From Actinoplanes oblitus (lineage in GTDB: Bacteria > Actinomycetota > Actinomycetes > Mycobacteriales > Micromonosporaceae), in NCBI RefSeq assembly GCF_030252345.1, contig NZ_CP126980.1, positions 1,937,501-2,001,500 of the forward strand: a stretch of DNA of 64,000 nucleotides, in the 5' to 3' direction. The translations under genes and the position numbers were made by a program. Below are positions 19,736 through 26,720 of the stretch, one piece after another (positions within the stretch are counted from its first letter, which is position 1; every line of letters starts with the position of its first letter). The notes below the pieces were generated by a model. It was not told the DNA's origin, ran no database searches, and saw only the letters and a list, made by a program, of their open reading frames with translations.

Positions 19736-21601
19736 TTACTGCTGGTGCTTGCGGCGCGCGGCGGCGCGGCCCCGGGCGGTCTGGTCGAGGACGACCTTGC
19801 GGATGCGGATCGCGGACGGGGTGACCTCGACGCACTCGTCCTCGCGGCAGAACTCGAGGGACTGCTCGAGCGACAGCTTGCGCGGCGGGATCACCTTCTC
19901 GGTGTTGTCCGCGCTCGCGGCCCGCATGTTCGTGAGCTTCTTCTCCTTGGTGATGTTGACGTCCATGTCGTCCTCGCGGGAGTTCTCCCCGACGATCATG
20001 CCCTCGTACACCTCGGTGGTCGGCTCGACGAAGAGCTGGCCGCGCTCCTGGATGTTGATCATCGCGAACGGGGTGACCGCGCCGGCCCGGTCGGCCACCA
20101 GGGACCCGTTCTGCCGGGTGCGGAGGTCGCCGAACCACGGCTCGTGGTCCTCGTACAGGTGGTGCATGATGCCGGTGCCGCGGGTCTCGGTGAGGAACTC
20201 GGTCCGGAAGCCGATCAGGCCGCGCGCCGGGACCAGCCACTCCATCCGCAGCCAGCCGGTGCCGTGGTTGGTCAGCTGCTCCATCCGGCCCTTGCGGGTG
20301 GCCAGCAGCGAGGTGATCGCGCCCATGTACTCGTCGGGGGCGTCGATGGTGAGCCGCTCGACCGGCTCGTGCACCTTGCCGTCGATGACCTTGGTGACCA
20401 CCTGCGGCTTGCCGACGGTCAGCTCGTAGGACTCGCGGCGCATCTGCTCGACCAGGATGGCGAGGGCGAGCTCACCACGGCCCTGGACCTCCCAGGCGTC
20501 CGGGCGCTCGGTCGGCAGGACGCGGAGCGAGACGTTACCGATCAGCTCCTTGTCCAGGCGGTCCTTCACCATCCGCGCGGTGACCTTGGCGCCCTTGACC
20601 TTGCCGACCAGCGGCGAGGTGTTGGTGCCGATGACCATCGAGATGGCCGGCTCGTCGACCGTGATCAGTGGCAGCGGGATCGGGTTCTCCGCGTCGGCGA
20701 GGGTCTCACCGATCATGATCTCCGGGATGCCGGCGACGGCCATGATGTCGCCCGGGCCGGCGCTCTCGGCCGGCTTGCGCTCCAGGCCCTCGGTGATCAG
20801 CAGCTCGGAGATCCGGACGTTGGTGATCGTGCCGTCGGTCTTGCACCAGGCGACGGTCTGGCCCTTGCGGATGGTGCCCTCGTGCACCCGGCAGAGCGCC
20901 AGGCGGCCGAGGAACGGCGACGCGTCCAGGTTGACGACGTGCGCCTGCAGCGGCGCGCCCTCGGTGTAGGTCGGGGCCGGGATGGTGTTCAGGATCGTGG
21001 AGAACAGCGGCTCCAGGTCGGCGCTGTCCTGCGGGACGGCGCCGTCGGCCGGCTGGTTCAGCGAGGCGATGCCGTCGCGGGCGCAGGCGTAGATGATCGG
21101 GAACTCGATCTGGTCCTCGTCCGCGTCGAGGTCGAAGAAGAGCGCGTACGTGTCGTCCACGACCTCCTTGATCCGGGCGTCCGGCCGGTCCACCTTGTTG
21201 ATCACCAGGATGATCGGCAGCTTGGCCTGGAGCGCCTTGCGGAGCACGAAGCGGGTCTGCGGCAGCGGGCCCTCGGACGCGTCGACCAGCAGCACCACGC
21301 CGTCGACCATGGTCAGGCCGCGCTCCACCTCGCCACCGAAGTCGGCGTGGCCCGGAGTGTCGATGATGTTGATGACGACCGGGTCGCCCTCGGCCGGCTG
21401 GTAGCTGATAGCGGTGTTCTTGGCGAGAATGGTGATGCCCTTTTCCCGCTCCAGGTCCATGGAGTCCATGGCGCGTTCGGCCATCTCGCCACGCGCGTGG
21501 GACTGACCGCCCTGTCGGAGCATGGCGTCGACCAGTGTGGTTTTGCCATGGTCGACGTGAGCGATGATGGCGACGTTGCGGAGGTCGGTGCGGGTCTGCA
21601 T
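19736..21601 (-). CDS. typA: Ribosome-associated translational GTPase TypA/BipA
   Basis: This 621-residue EF-G-like GTPase binds the 70S ribosome and aids 50S assembly and stress adaptation. G1 [10 protein letters not shown]2/switch EKGITI, G3 [14 protein letters not shown] and G4 NKVDRPDA are present. Domain II, the EF-G-like domains III and V ([20 protein letters not shown]) and the TypA-specific C-terminal domain with [20 protein letters not shown] and the basic tail follow. ATG at 21601 aligns with the family start; the GGAGG just before it is very close, so ATG at 21610 may be used instead. It is transcribed divergently from the transglycosylase gene. Confidence 0.95.
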   Translation of the reverse strand: MQTRTDLRNVAIIAHVDHGKTTLVDAMLRQGGQSHARGEMAERAMDSMDLEREKGITILAKNTAISYQPAEGDPVVINIIDTPGHADFGGEVERGLTMVDGVVLLVDASEGPLPQTRFVLRKALQAKLPIILVINKVDRPDARIKEVVDDTYALFFDLDADEDQIEFPIIYACARDGIASLNQPADGAVPQDSADLEPLFSTILNTIPAPTYTEGAPLQAHVVNLDASPFLGRLALCRVHEGTIRKGQTVAWCKTDGTITNVRISELLITEGLERKPAESAGPGDIMAVAGIPEIMIGETLADAENPIPLPLITVDEPAISMVIGTNTSPLVGKVKGAKVTARMVKDRLDKELIGNVSLRVLPTERPDAWEVQGRGELALAILVEQMRRESYELTVGKPQVVTKVIDGKVHEPVERLTIDAPDEYMGAITSLLATRKGRMEQLTNHGTGWLRMEWLVPARGLIGFRTEFLTETRGTGIMHHLYEDHEPWFGDLRTRQNGSLVADRAGAVTPFAMINIQERGQLFVEPTTEVYEGMIVGENSREDDMDVNITKEKKLTNMRAASADNTEKVIPPRKLSLEQSLEFCREDECVEVTPSAIRIRKVVLDQTARGRAAARRKHQQ

Positions 21602-21752
21602 ACCTCCCATTGTCCCCGGTTCAGGTTGCCGTTCGTGACACGGGGTCAAGTCCGGAATCTTGGCATCCTTTGGGTGGTTTGCCGGTCACCACATCGTGAT
21701 CATCGGTTGCTAGCGTTCCTCTTCGATGTCTCAACGGGGGAGGACTTCGTCG

Positions 21753-22556
21753 ATGAAGGTGCGGTTGGCGGCCCTGACGGCGGTGCTGGTGGTGGCCGCG
21801 GGATGCGGCTTTGGCGGCAAGGACGACGACAAGGCGTCCGGTTCGGCGCCGACGGTGGCGGTGACGTCCGAGTCGCCGGTCCCGGAGGAGTCGCCCACCC
21901 CGGAGCCGGTGGAGACGACGACGGCGCCCGCGCCGAAACCGTCGAAGACCAGCAGCAAGCCGAAGAAGACCCGGTCGTCGCCGACGCCCACCGGGCCGGT
22001 GAACAACTTCCAGGCGGCGTCCTGCACCAAGGCGCCGACGGTGAAGAACGTGTCGAAGGCCAAGGCGAAGGCGGCGCTGAACGCGGCGGCGACCAAGATC
22101 TACTGGCCCGGGTCGGCGCCGACCCTCAAGGTGCCGGCCGACCTGGTCCGCGCGGTGGCCTGGCACGAGAGCGGCTGGCAGTCGGCGATCGAGAACTGTG
22201 ACGGCGGATACGGCCTGATGCAGGTGATGCCGGACACCGAGGCGTTCATCAACCAGCGCTTCGAGCAGTCCTACGACTACAAGGACTACCGGCAGAACGC
22301 GATCATCGGGGCCAACCAGCTGGCCTGGCTGACCAAGTACTTCGGGCACCTCTTCTTCAAGGACAAGTACGACCTGAGCACCTCGAAGTGCCGGACGGAC
22401 AGCTCGCCGTGCCTGCTGAACCTGGTGATCGACGGCTACAACATGGGGTTCGGGAACACCGAGACGGCGTACCGGGACGGCAAGCGGCTGTCGAACCCCG
22501 AATACGTCGCGATCGTCCGGGCGAACATGCGCTCCTGCTTCTGCGACAACTACTGA
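21753..22556 (+). CDS. Lipoprotein with lytic transglycosylase (SLT-like) domain
   Basis: This 267-residue exported protein has a lipoprotein signal ending in lipobox VAAGC (Cys about residue 17). A Pro/Ser/Thr/Lys-rich wall-spanning linker runs to about residue 85. The C-terminal domain resembles soluble lytic transglycosylases: VAWHESGWQSAIENCDGGYG, where the Glu is the likely catalytic acid, then GLMQVMPDTEAFIN and NLVIDGYNMGFGNTE. Four Cys in the C-terminal part could form disulfides. Such enzymes cleave peptidoglycan glycan strands. GGGGGAGG lies 9 bp before the ATG, which fixes the start. A TAGCGT box near 21711 is a candidate -10. Confidence 0.85.
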   Translation: MKVRLAALTAVLVVAAGCGFGGKDDDKASGSAPTVAVTSESPVPEESPTPEPVETTTAPAPKPSKTSSKPKKTRSSPTPTGPVNNFQAASCTKAPTVKNVSKAKAKAALNAAATKIYWPGSAPTLKVPADLVRAVAWHESGWQSAIENCDGGYGLMQVMPDTEAFINQRFEQSYDYKDYRQNAIIGANQLAWLTKYFGHLFFKDKYDLSTSKCRTDSSPCLLNLVIDGYNMGFGNTETAYRDGKRLSNPEYVAIVRANMRSCFCDNY

Positions 22557-22564
22557 TCCGGGGT

Positions 22565-22585
22565 GGTCCCGGGGCCCCCGGGACC
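22565..22585 (+). terminator. Hairpin after the transglycosylase gene
   Basis: GGTCCCGGG (22565-22573) pairs perfectly with CCCGGGACC (22577-22585), 8 bp after the stop codon. The loop is 3 bases and no T tract follows. Confidence 0.6.
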
Positions 22586-22632
22586 GCGAGCTACACTGGT
22601 CAGCGGACCCGAGACCCCGCTTACCAGCCGTT

Positions 22633-22662
22633 TTGACCCTCTCGTCAGGGCGGTAGTAAGGT
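22633..22662 (+). promoter_or_regulatory. Candidate promoter of the L11 paralogue
   Basis: TTGACC (22633-22638) and TAAGGT (22657-22662) are separated by 18 bp, a good vegetative promoter. An inverted repeat overlaps it: CCCGAGACC at 22608-22616 is complementary to GGTCTCGGG at 22660-22668, with the right arm covering the -10 end. This could be an operator. A TACACT box at 22592-22597 is an alternative upstream -10; in that case the repeat would form an RNA stem. Confidence 0.55.
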
Positions 22663-22693
22663 CTCGGGGTTGTCGTGTGTCGTTGATGCTGGC

Positions 22694-22721
22694 GAGCTGC
22701 GTTTTTCTCGGCCCGCAGCTC
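22694..22721 (+). promoter_or_regulatory. Stem-loop in the leader of the L11 paralogue
   Basis: GAGCTGCG (22694-22701) pairs perfectly with CGCAGCTC (22714-22721) around a 12-base, T-rich loop. The stem ends five bases before the AAGGAG ribosome site (22727-22732). Its position suggests translational control of the downstream gene, but no known L11-leader class was recognised. Confidence 0.45.
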
Positions 22722-22741
22722 ACCCTAAGGAGCCTTACCCG

Positions 22742-23167
22742 ATGCCTCCCAAGAAGAAGACCCATGAGGTAACCCTCGCGCTTGAGGCGGGTAACGCCGC
22801 GATGGTCGACCTCGGTAAGATGCTCGGTCCGACCGGTGCCAACATGCGTGCCGTCAAGGTCGAGTACGACGAGGCCACCGCGAAGAACCGGGGCGAGATC
22901 ATCCCGGTCATCGTGTCGGTCTACGAGGACCGTAGCCACACGCTGGCCTACAAGACCCCGCCGACCAGCTTCCTGATCCGCAAGGCGCTGGGGATCCAGT
23001 CGGGTGCGTCGAACCCGCTGACCCAGACCGTCGGCACGCTCAGCGCGCAGCAGGTCAAGGAGATCGCGGAGCGTAAGCTGCCCGACCTCAACGCGAACGA
23101 CATGGACGCCGCGATTCAGATCGTGAGCGGCACCGCGCGTTCGATGGGCGTCAAGGTCGCGTCCTGA
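22742..23167 (+). CDS. Divergent paralogue of ribosomal protein L11 (uL11)
   Basis: The 141-residue length and whole-length pattern are those of uL11: N-terminal MPPKKK, ISVYEDRS-like VSVYEDRSHTLAYKTPPTSFL, and the rRNA-binding C-terminal end IVSGTARSMGVKV. The N-terminal loop that normally reads PxPPVGPALGQxGVNI is replaced by AAMVDLGKMLGPTGANMRAV, so the prolines that contact thiostrepton-type drugs are lost. The gene stands alone, not beside rplA, secE or nusG as the housekeeping rplK does. A strong AAGGAG lies 9 bp before the ATG. It is probably a second, conditional L11 rather than the housekeeping copy. Confidence 0.85.
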   Translation: MPPKKKTHEVTLALEAGNAAMVDLGKMLGPTGANMRAVKVEYDEATAKNRGEIIPVIVSVYEDRSHTLAYKTPPTSFLIRKALGIQSGASNPLTQTVGTLSAQQVKEIAERKLPDLNANDMDAAIQIVSGTARSMGVKVAS

Positions 23168-23182
23168 TCATCAAGATCTGAG

Positions 23183-23215
23183 AACGGCCCCGGACTTCGG
23201 TCCGGGGCCGTTTTT
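23183..23215 (+). terminator. Intrinsic terminator of the L11 paralogue
   Basis: A perfect 13-bp stem (23183-23195 with 23200-23212) has a TTCG tetraloop and is followed by five T residues ending at 23215. It also sits directly downstream of the convergent ClpP-like gene, whose stop is at 23218. Confidence 0.92.
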
Positions 23216-23217
23216 CA

Positions 23218-23844
23218 TCATCGGGCCTTGGGGGAGATCACCTCGTCGAGCAGCCCGTATTCGAGGGCCTCCGCCGCGTTCAGGCTCCGCCCCGCGGACA
23301 GGTCGTCCTCCACCCGGCTGCGTGGTTTCCCGGTCACCTCGGCGAGCCGCACCACCACCTCCTCCAGCTCCCGCAGGTGCTGCCCGGCCGCGGCGGCCAC
23401 CTCGTCGGCGGTCCCGTTCACCCCGGCGGCCCGCGGCTCGGCCAGCTTGAACCGGGCGTGCCGGTAACCGGCCCGGCGGTCCGCGGCGGCCAGCACGGCC
23501 AGTGCCGCCCCGCCCGCCTCCGCGGTGACCAGCGCGTGCACCGGCGACACCAGCGCGTCGATCACGTCGACCACGGCGAGCGCGGCGCTCAGCTCACCGC
23601 CCGGGCAGGCCACGTGCAGCTGGATCGGTGCCTGGCCGGCCGCGTCCAGGGTGAGCAGCGCCGCCGAGATGCCGGTCGCCACCTCGCTGGTGAGCTGGCC
23701 GCGGATCATCACGATGCGCTGGTCGAAGAGCCGCTCCTCGAGCCACCCGGGGAACGCCGGGCCGGGGTCCGGCGGCTGGGGTGGCTGCACGGGGAAGCCC
23801 CACCGGGACGGATCGTGTCGCAGGTTCACCAAGGCGGCCTCCAC
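23218..23844 (-). CDS. ClpP-like protein lacking the catalytic serine and histidine
   Basis: This 208-residue protein keeps the ClpP fold pattern: LFDQRIVMIRGQLTSEVA, the PGG loop LHVACPGGELSAALAVVD, and the C-terminal GRSLNAAEALEYGLLDEVI. The nucleophile block GxAASMG reads AEAGGAALA, with no Ser, and the His block (MIHQP) reads KLAEP, with no His. It is therefore predicted to be inactive as a peptidase. It may act as a structural or regulatory ClpP partner. GTG at 23844 is preferred: GGAG lies 6 bp before it and a TAGGCT box lies at 23875-23880. A GTG at 23940 would add 32 disordered residues. ClpX and active ClpP genes are not nearby. Confidence 0.8.
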   Translation of the reverse strand: MEAALVNLRHDPSRWGFPVQPPQPPDPGPAFPGWLEERLFDQRIVMIRGQLTSEVATGISAALLTLDAAGQAPIQLHVACPGGELSAALAVVDVIDALVSPVHALVTAEAGGAALAVLAAADRRAGYRHARFKLAEPRAAGVNGTADEVAAAAGQHLRELEEVVVRLAEVTGKPRSRVEDDLSAGRSLNAAEALEYGLLDEVISPKAR

Positions 23845-23971
23845 GTCATCTCCGGTCTTCCGCCAGCCTACGTGGCAAACCCGCCGGGAGCCGGAATCCG
23901 CCCGGGCCCGCGGGCTTTCACCGGTGGAGACGGAACTCACACCGCCGGGCGAAGGGGGCGGCGCGGACCGC

Positions 23972-24523
23972 TCAGGGTCCGAGCAGCGCGGCCGCCGTGG
24001 CGCGGGCCAGCCGGGCCGCGTCCGGGGTGTGCTCGCGGACCGCTGTGACGATCGCGCCGTCCATCAGCATGACCAGCTGCGCGGCGAGACCGGGCCGGTG
24101 GCGGCCGGCCTCGGTGAGCAGGCCGTCGACGTACCCGATCACCGCCCGCTTGTGCGCGTCGGCGACCGCGTGCGCCGGGCTCGCCGGGTCGGCGGTCTCC
24201 ACGATGGTGTTGATGAACGCGCAGCCACGGAAGTCGGCACGGGCGAACCGCTCGGCGAGCGCGTCGAAGACGGCGAGCGGGCGATCGGCCGGGAGCGGCG
24301 CGAGCCGTTCCACCGACGACCGCAGCCACTCCCGCCAGGCCTCGTCGCGCCGCTGGAGCACCGCCACGACCAGGTCGTCCTTGCCGGGGAAGTGGCGGTA
24401 GAGGGAGGCCCGGCCGACCCCGGACTCGGCCAGGATCCGCTCGATCCCGACCGAGCGGATGCCGTCGGCGTAGAAGAGCCGCTCGGCGGTGTCGAGCAGC
24501 CGGTCACGGGCGTGGGTGGGCAT
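23972..24523 (-). CDS. TetR-family transcriptional repressor
   Basis: This 183-residue protein has an N-terminal TetR helix-turn-helix: RLLDTAERLFYADGIRSVGI, then ILAESGVGRASLYRHFPGKDDLV. The C-terminal ligand domain is helical, with a single Cys at FRGCAFIN. It is the last gene of a three-gene cassette on this strand. The first gene, a carboxymuconolactone decarboxylase-like protein, carries palindromes of the type bound by TetR proteins over its promoter. Autoregulation through that operator is therefore likely. The inducer is unknown; the cassette suggests an organic peroxide or electrophile. Confidence 0.9.
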   Translation of the reverse strand: MPTHARDRLLDTAERLFYADGIRSVGIERILAESGVGRASLYRHFPGKDDLVVAVLQRRDEAWREWLRSSVERLAPLPADRPLAVFDALAERFARADFRGCAFINTIVETADPASPAHAVADAHKRAVIGYVDGLLTEAGRHRPGLAAQLVMLMDGAIVTAVREHTPDAARLARATAAALLGP

Positions 24524-24532
24524 GAGGGGACC

Positions 24533-24709
24533 CTACCGATCGCGGGCGGCGGCGCGGGTCACGGCGATGGCGTTGGCGACGGCGTAGCCGGCCACCGCGT
24601 ACGGCACCAGGGCCGGGTGGCCGGTGGCGACGGCGCCGGTCGCCACCACGGCGAGGGCCACCGCACGCCGCACCGGGCCGTGCCGGCGCAACTGCCAGAG
24701 CGTGGTCAT
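24533..24709 (-). CDS. Small (58 aa) hydrophobic membrane protein in the TetR cassette
   Basis: A 58-codon gene lies between its two partners. It starts with MTTLWQLRRHGPVRRA and continues with two short hydrophobic stretches, VALAVVATGAVATG and PYAVAGYAVANAIAVT, ending RAAARDR. The basic N-terminus followed by helices predicts a small inner-membrane protein. The ATG overlaps the stop of the upstream gene (ATGA) and its stop lies 9 bp before the TetR start, so the three genes are coupled. No known family is recognised. Confidence 0.7.
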   Translation of the reverse strand: MTTLWQLRRHGPVRRAVALAVVATGAVATGHPALVPYAVAGYAVANAIAVTRAAARDR

Positions 24710-25245
24710 CGGGCCGGCTCCAGCGCCGGGGCGGCCGGGAAGTCGAGCTCCGGCCGGGCCAGGTGGTTGAACGAGTTCGACAGGACGTTGAGCGCGACGT
24801 GCGCGACGATCTCGGCCAGCTCGGCGTCGGTCACGCCGGCCGCCCGCGCCGCCGCGAGCCGCTCGTCGCCGACCCGGCCGCCGGTGTGCAGCACCGCCCG
24901 CGCGACGTCCAGGATCGCCGCGGTGTGCGGGTCCGCGTCCCGGCCGCGGCGGGTGCCGGCGATCTCCGCGTCGGTGGCGCCGAGCTTGCCCATCCGCATG
25001 GTGTGCGCCGCCTGGCAGTAGTCGCAGCCGTTCTCCTGCGCGATCAGCAGGGCGAGCTGCTCACGGGTCCGGGCGCGCAGCACGCCACGGCTGAGCGCGT
25101 CGCGTAACGCCAGGTAGCCGGCCAGCGCCTGCGGGCCGTTGGCGAGCGCGGCGTAGAGGTGGGGCACCCGGCCGAGCTGGCGGCGGGTGTCCTCGAGCAG
25201 GGCCCGCTGCCTGGCGTCGGCGGTCTCCTCGGTGACGAGCTGCAT
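24706..25245 (-). CDS. Carboxymuconolactone decarboxylase/AhpD-like protein
   Basis: This 179-residue helical protein belongs to the CMD/AhpD superfamily. The motif ENGCDYCQAAHTMRMGKLG holds the CxxC pair and the downstream His typical of AhpD-like alkylhydroperoxide-reducing proteins, rather than decarboxylases that lack CxxC. The peroxidatic role is inferred. It leads the cassette with the small membrane protein and TetR repressor. GGAGG precedes the ATG. A TTGCCG/TACCGT promoter (17-bp spacing, on this strand about 25295-25323) is covered by palindromes. The sigma factor gene is transcribed divergently. Confidence 0.88.
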   Translation of the reverse strand: MQLVTEETADARQRALLEDTRRQLGRVPHLYAALANGPQALAGYLALRDALSRGVLRARTREQLALLIAQENGCDYCQAAHTMRMGKLGATDAEIAGTRRGRDADPHTAAILDVARAVLHTGGRVGDERLAAARAAGVTDAELAEIVAHVALNVLSNSFNHLARPELDFPAAPALEPAR

Positions 25246-25256
25246 GACGTGCCTCC

Positions 25257-25314
25257 AAAACGGTACCGATCGGTTCCATCTGACGCCGAAACGGTACTGC
25301 TCGGTACCGTTTTC
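25257..25314. promoter_or_regulatory. Tandem palindromic operator, probable TetR binding region
   Basis: AAACGGTAC (25289-25297) and GTACCGTTT (25304-25312) form a perfect 9-bp inverted repeat with a 6-base spacer. A second, imperfect palindrome, AACGGTACC-GAT-CGGTTCC, begins at 25259. Both share the half-site CGGTACCG. On the minus strand TTGCCG, 17 bases and TACCGT overlap the repeat and form the promoter of the CMD gene. Such arrangements are typical of TetR autoregulation. Confidence 0.75.
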
Positions 25315-25334
25315 GGCAAGCGTGGTTTTCGTGC

Positions 25335-25358
25335 AACCTGTGCGGGACGCGAGTCGTC
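25335..25358 (+). promoter_or_regulatory. Candidate ECF-type promoter of the sigma factor gene
   Basis: AACC (25335-25338), 16 bases, then CGTC (25355-25358) matches the general ECF promoter pattern AAC-N16/17-CGTC. The start codon of the sigma gene follows 29 bp later. This suggests the sigma factor transcribes its own gene. Confidence 0.5.
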
Positions 25359-25386
25359 AGGGAGGTGTGAGAGCGAAGGAGGTCTT

Positions 25387-25899
25387 GTGAGAAGCGAGCG
25401 CGACGAGCAATTCCACCGCTTCGTGGTGTCCCGCAGATCCGGCCTGGTGCGCACTGCCACCCTGCTGACGGCGGGCGACGCGCACCTGGCGGAGGATCTG
25501 GTCCAGTCGACGCTGACCAAGCTGTACGTGGCTTGGCCGGCGTTCCAGCGGGCCGACAATCCGGACGGATACCTGCGCCGCGTGCTGGTCAACGCGTTGA
25601 CCGACGAGCGGCGGCGCTGGTGGCGGCGGCGGGAGGAGTCGATGGCAGACGTGCCCGACCTGCCCGCGGCCGAACAGGCGGCACACGGGGAGCTGGCGGA
25701 CGGGCTGCGCGCGGCCCTGCGGCAGCTGCCACCACGGATGCGGGCGGCGCTGGTCTTCCGTTACTTCTACGACCTCGACGTCGCCGACACCGCCGACGCC
25801 CTCGGCTGCTCCGAGGGCACGGTGAAGAGCCAGACCGCCCGGGCCCTCGACCGGCTCCGGGTCGTCATCGGTCCATCGCTGTCCACCGCCCACAGTTGA
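25387..25899 (+). CDS. SigE-family ECF RNA polymerase sigma factor
   Basis: This 170-residue ECF sigma factor contains region 2 (FVVSRRSGLVRTATLLTAGD and AEDLVQSTLTKLYVAWPAF) and region 4 (LPPRMRAALVFRYFYDLDVA, then GCSEGTVKSQTARALDRL). The LVRTATLLTGD-type region is characteristic of the actinobacterial SigE-family subgroup, which is abundant in Micromonosporaceae. GTG is chosen since GAAGGAGG lies 5 bp upstream; longer readings lack such a site and enter the operator. A membrane-anchored protein gene follows 11 bp later and is probably its partner. An ECF-type promoter lies upstream. Confidence 0.9.
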   Translation: MRSERDEQFHRFVVSRRSGLVRTATLLTAGDAHLAEDLVQSTLTKLYVAWPAFQRADNPDGYLRRVLVNALTDERRRWWRRREESMADVPDLPAAEQAAHGELADGLRAALRQLPPRMRAALVFRYFYDLDVADTADALGCSEGTVKSQTARALDRLRVVIGPSLSTAHS

Positions 25900-25910
25900 G
25901 AAGGCACACC

Positions 25911-26624
25911 ATGACCACTTTGCGTGACCAACTCGCCGATCTCGCCGGTTCGCCCGGCGAACCGACCACCGTCCAGGCCGACGCCGACCTGGCCCGCGGC
26001 CGCGCCGCCCTGCGCCGCCGCCGGGTGCTGCAGTCCGCCGCCGGCTCCGCCCTGGTGGTCGCGGTCGCCGCCGCGACCGTCGGCCTCACCACCGCGGGCC
26101 GGCCGACCGGCACGGCGCCGCAGGCCGGCGGCACCACCGTCGCCGCGACCACCGCCACCGCCGGGACCGCCGCGTTCGATCTCGTCTCCTACACCGGCAA
26201 ACAGCCCGCCGGCTTCTCGGTGGACAAGGTGCCGGCCGGCTGGGAGGTGCAGGGTGTCACCGAGGGCTTCATGACGCTGGCCCCGGTCGGCGCCAAGCCG
26301 CACAACAGCGCCGTGCCGCAGGGCGACGTCGCCGACTCCGACGCGGCCAGCTTCGTCGGCAAGGTCGCCGTGATGCTGCAGTCGGTCGACGAGCACGGCG
26401 AGATGCCCGGCAAGCCGGAGAGGGTGACCGTCGGCGACAGGACCGGCTTCTTCGTCAAGCGGCCCGGCACCACCGGCGACGGGGTCACCCTCTTCGTCAA
26501 GCAGCCGAACGGCATCAACCTGGAGATCCAGGTGTGGGACGGCATCGGCTGGACCCACGACCAGATCGTCGCCTTCGCCGCCGGCGTCCACGTCAACCCG
26601 AACGCCAAGCAGGGCCGCGGCTGA
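25911..26624 (+). CDS. Membrane-anchored putative anti-sigma/sensor protein
   Basis: This 237-residue protein has a short cytoplasmic N-terminus (MTTLRDQLADLAGSPGEPTT and an Arg-rich ARGRAALRRRR segment), one transmembrane helix near residues 42-62 and an exported domain of about 160 residues. No HxxxCxxC zinc anti-sigma motif is visible. The outer domain contains FDLVSYTGKQPAGFSVDKVP and EIQVWDGIGWTHDQIVAFAAG, and resembles the outer parts of SigE-family partner proteins. Position 11 bp behind the sigma gene, topology and size suggest that it holds the sigma factor or senses its signal. That role is inferred from context only. Confidence 0.65.
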   Translation: MTTLRDQLADLAGSPGEPTTVQADADLARGRAALRRRRVLQSAAGSALVVAVAAATVGLTTAGRPTGTAPQAGGTTVAATTATAGTAAFDLVSYTGKQPAGFSVDKVPAGWEVQGVTEGFMTLAPVGAKPHNSAVPQGDVADSDAASFVGKVAVMLQSVDEHGEMPGKPERVTVGDRTGFFVKRPGTTGDGVTLFVKQPNGINLEIQVWDGIGWTHDQIVAFAAGVHVNPNAKQGRG

Positions 26625-26643
26625 CCCGGCCGGCCGACGACAA

Positions 26644-26676
26644 CCGGATCCGGGCGCGCCAATCGCCCGGATCCGG
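26644..26676. terminator. Hairpin between convergent genes
   Basis: CCGGATCCGGGCG (26644-26656) pairs perfectly over 13 bp with 26664-26676 around a 7-base loop. It lies between the anti-sigma-like gene and the MBL gene and could end transcription from both sides. No T tract is seen. Confidence 0.7.
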
Positions 26677-26720
26677 CGCCTACACGTCTACCACCCGCGC
26701 GCATCCCGCCGGCGGTCGCC

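Noticed and set aside
19107..20240. Pro/Arg/Ala-rich minus-strand protein across the G-rich repeat
   Set aside because: It overlaps the 3' end of typA in another frame and consists of repeat-derived sequence. No start signal was found.
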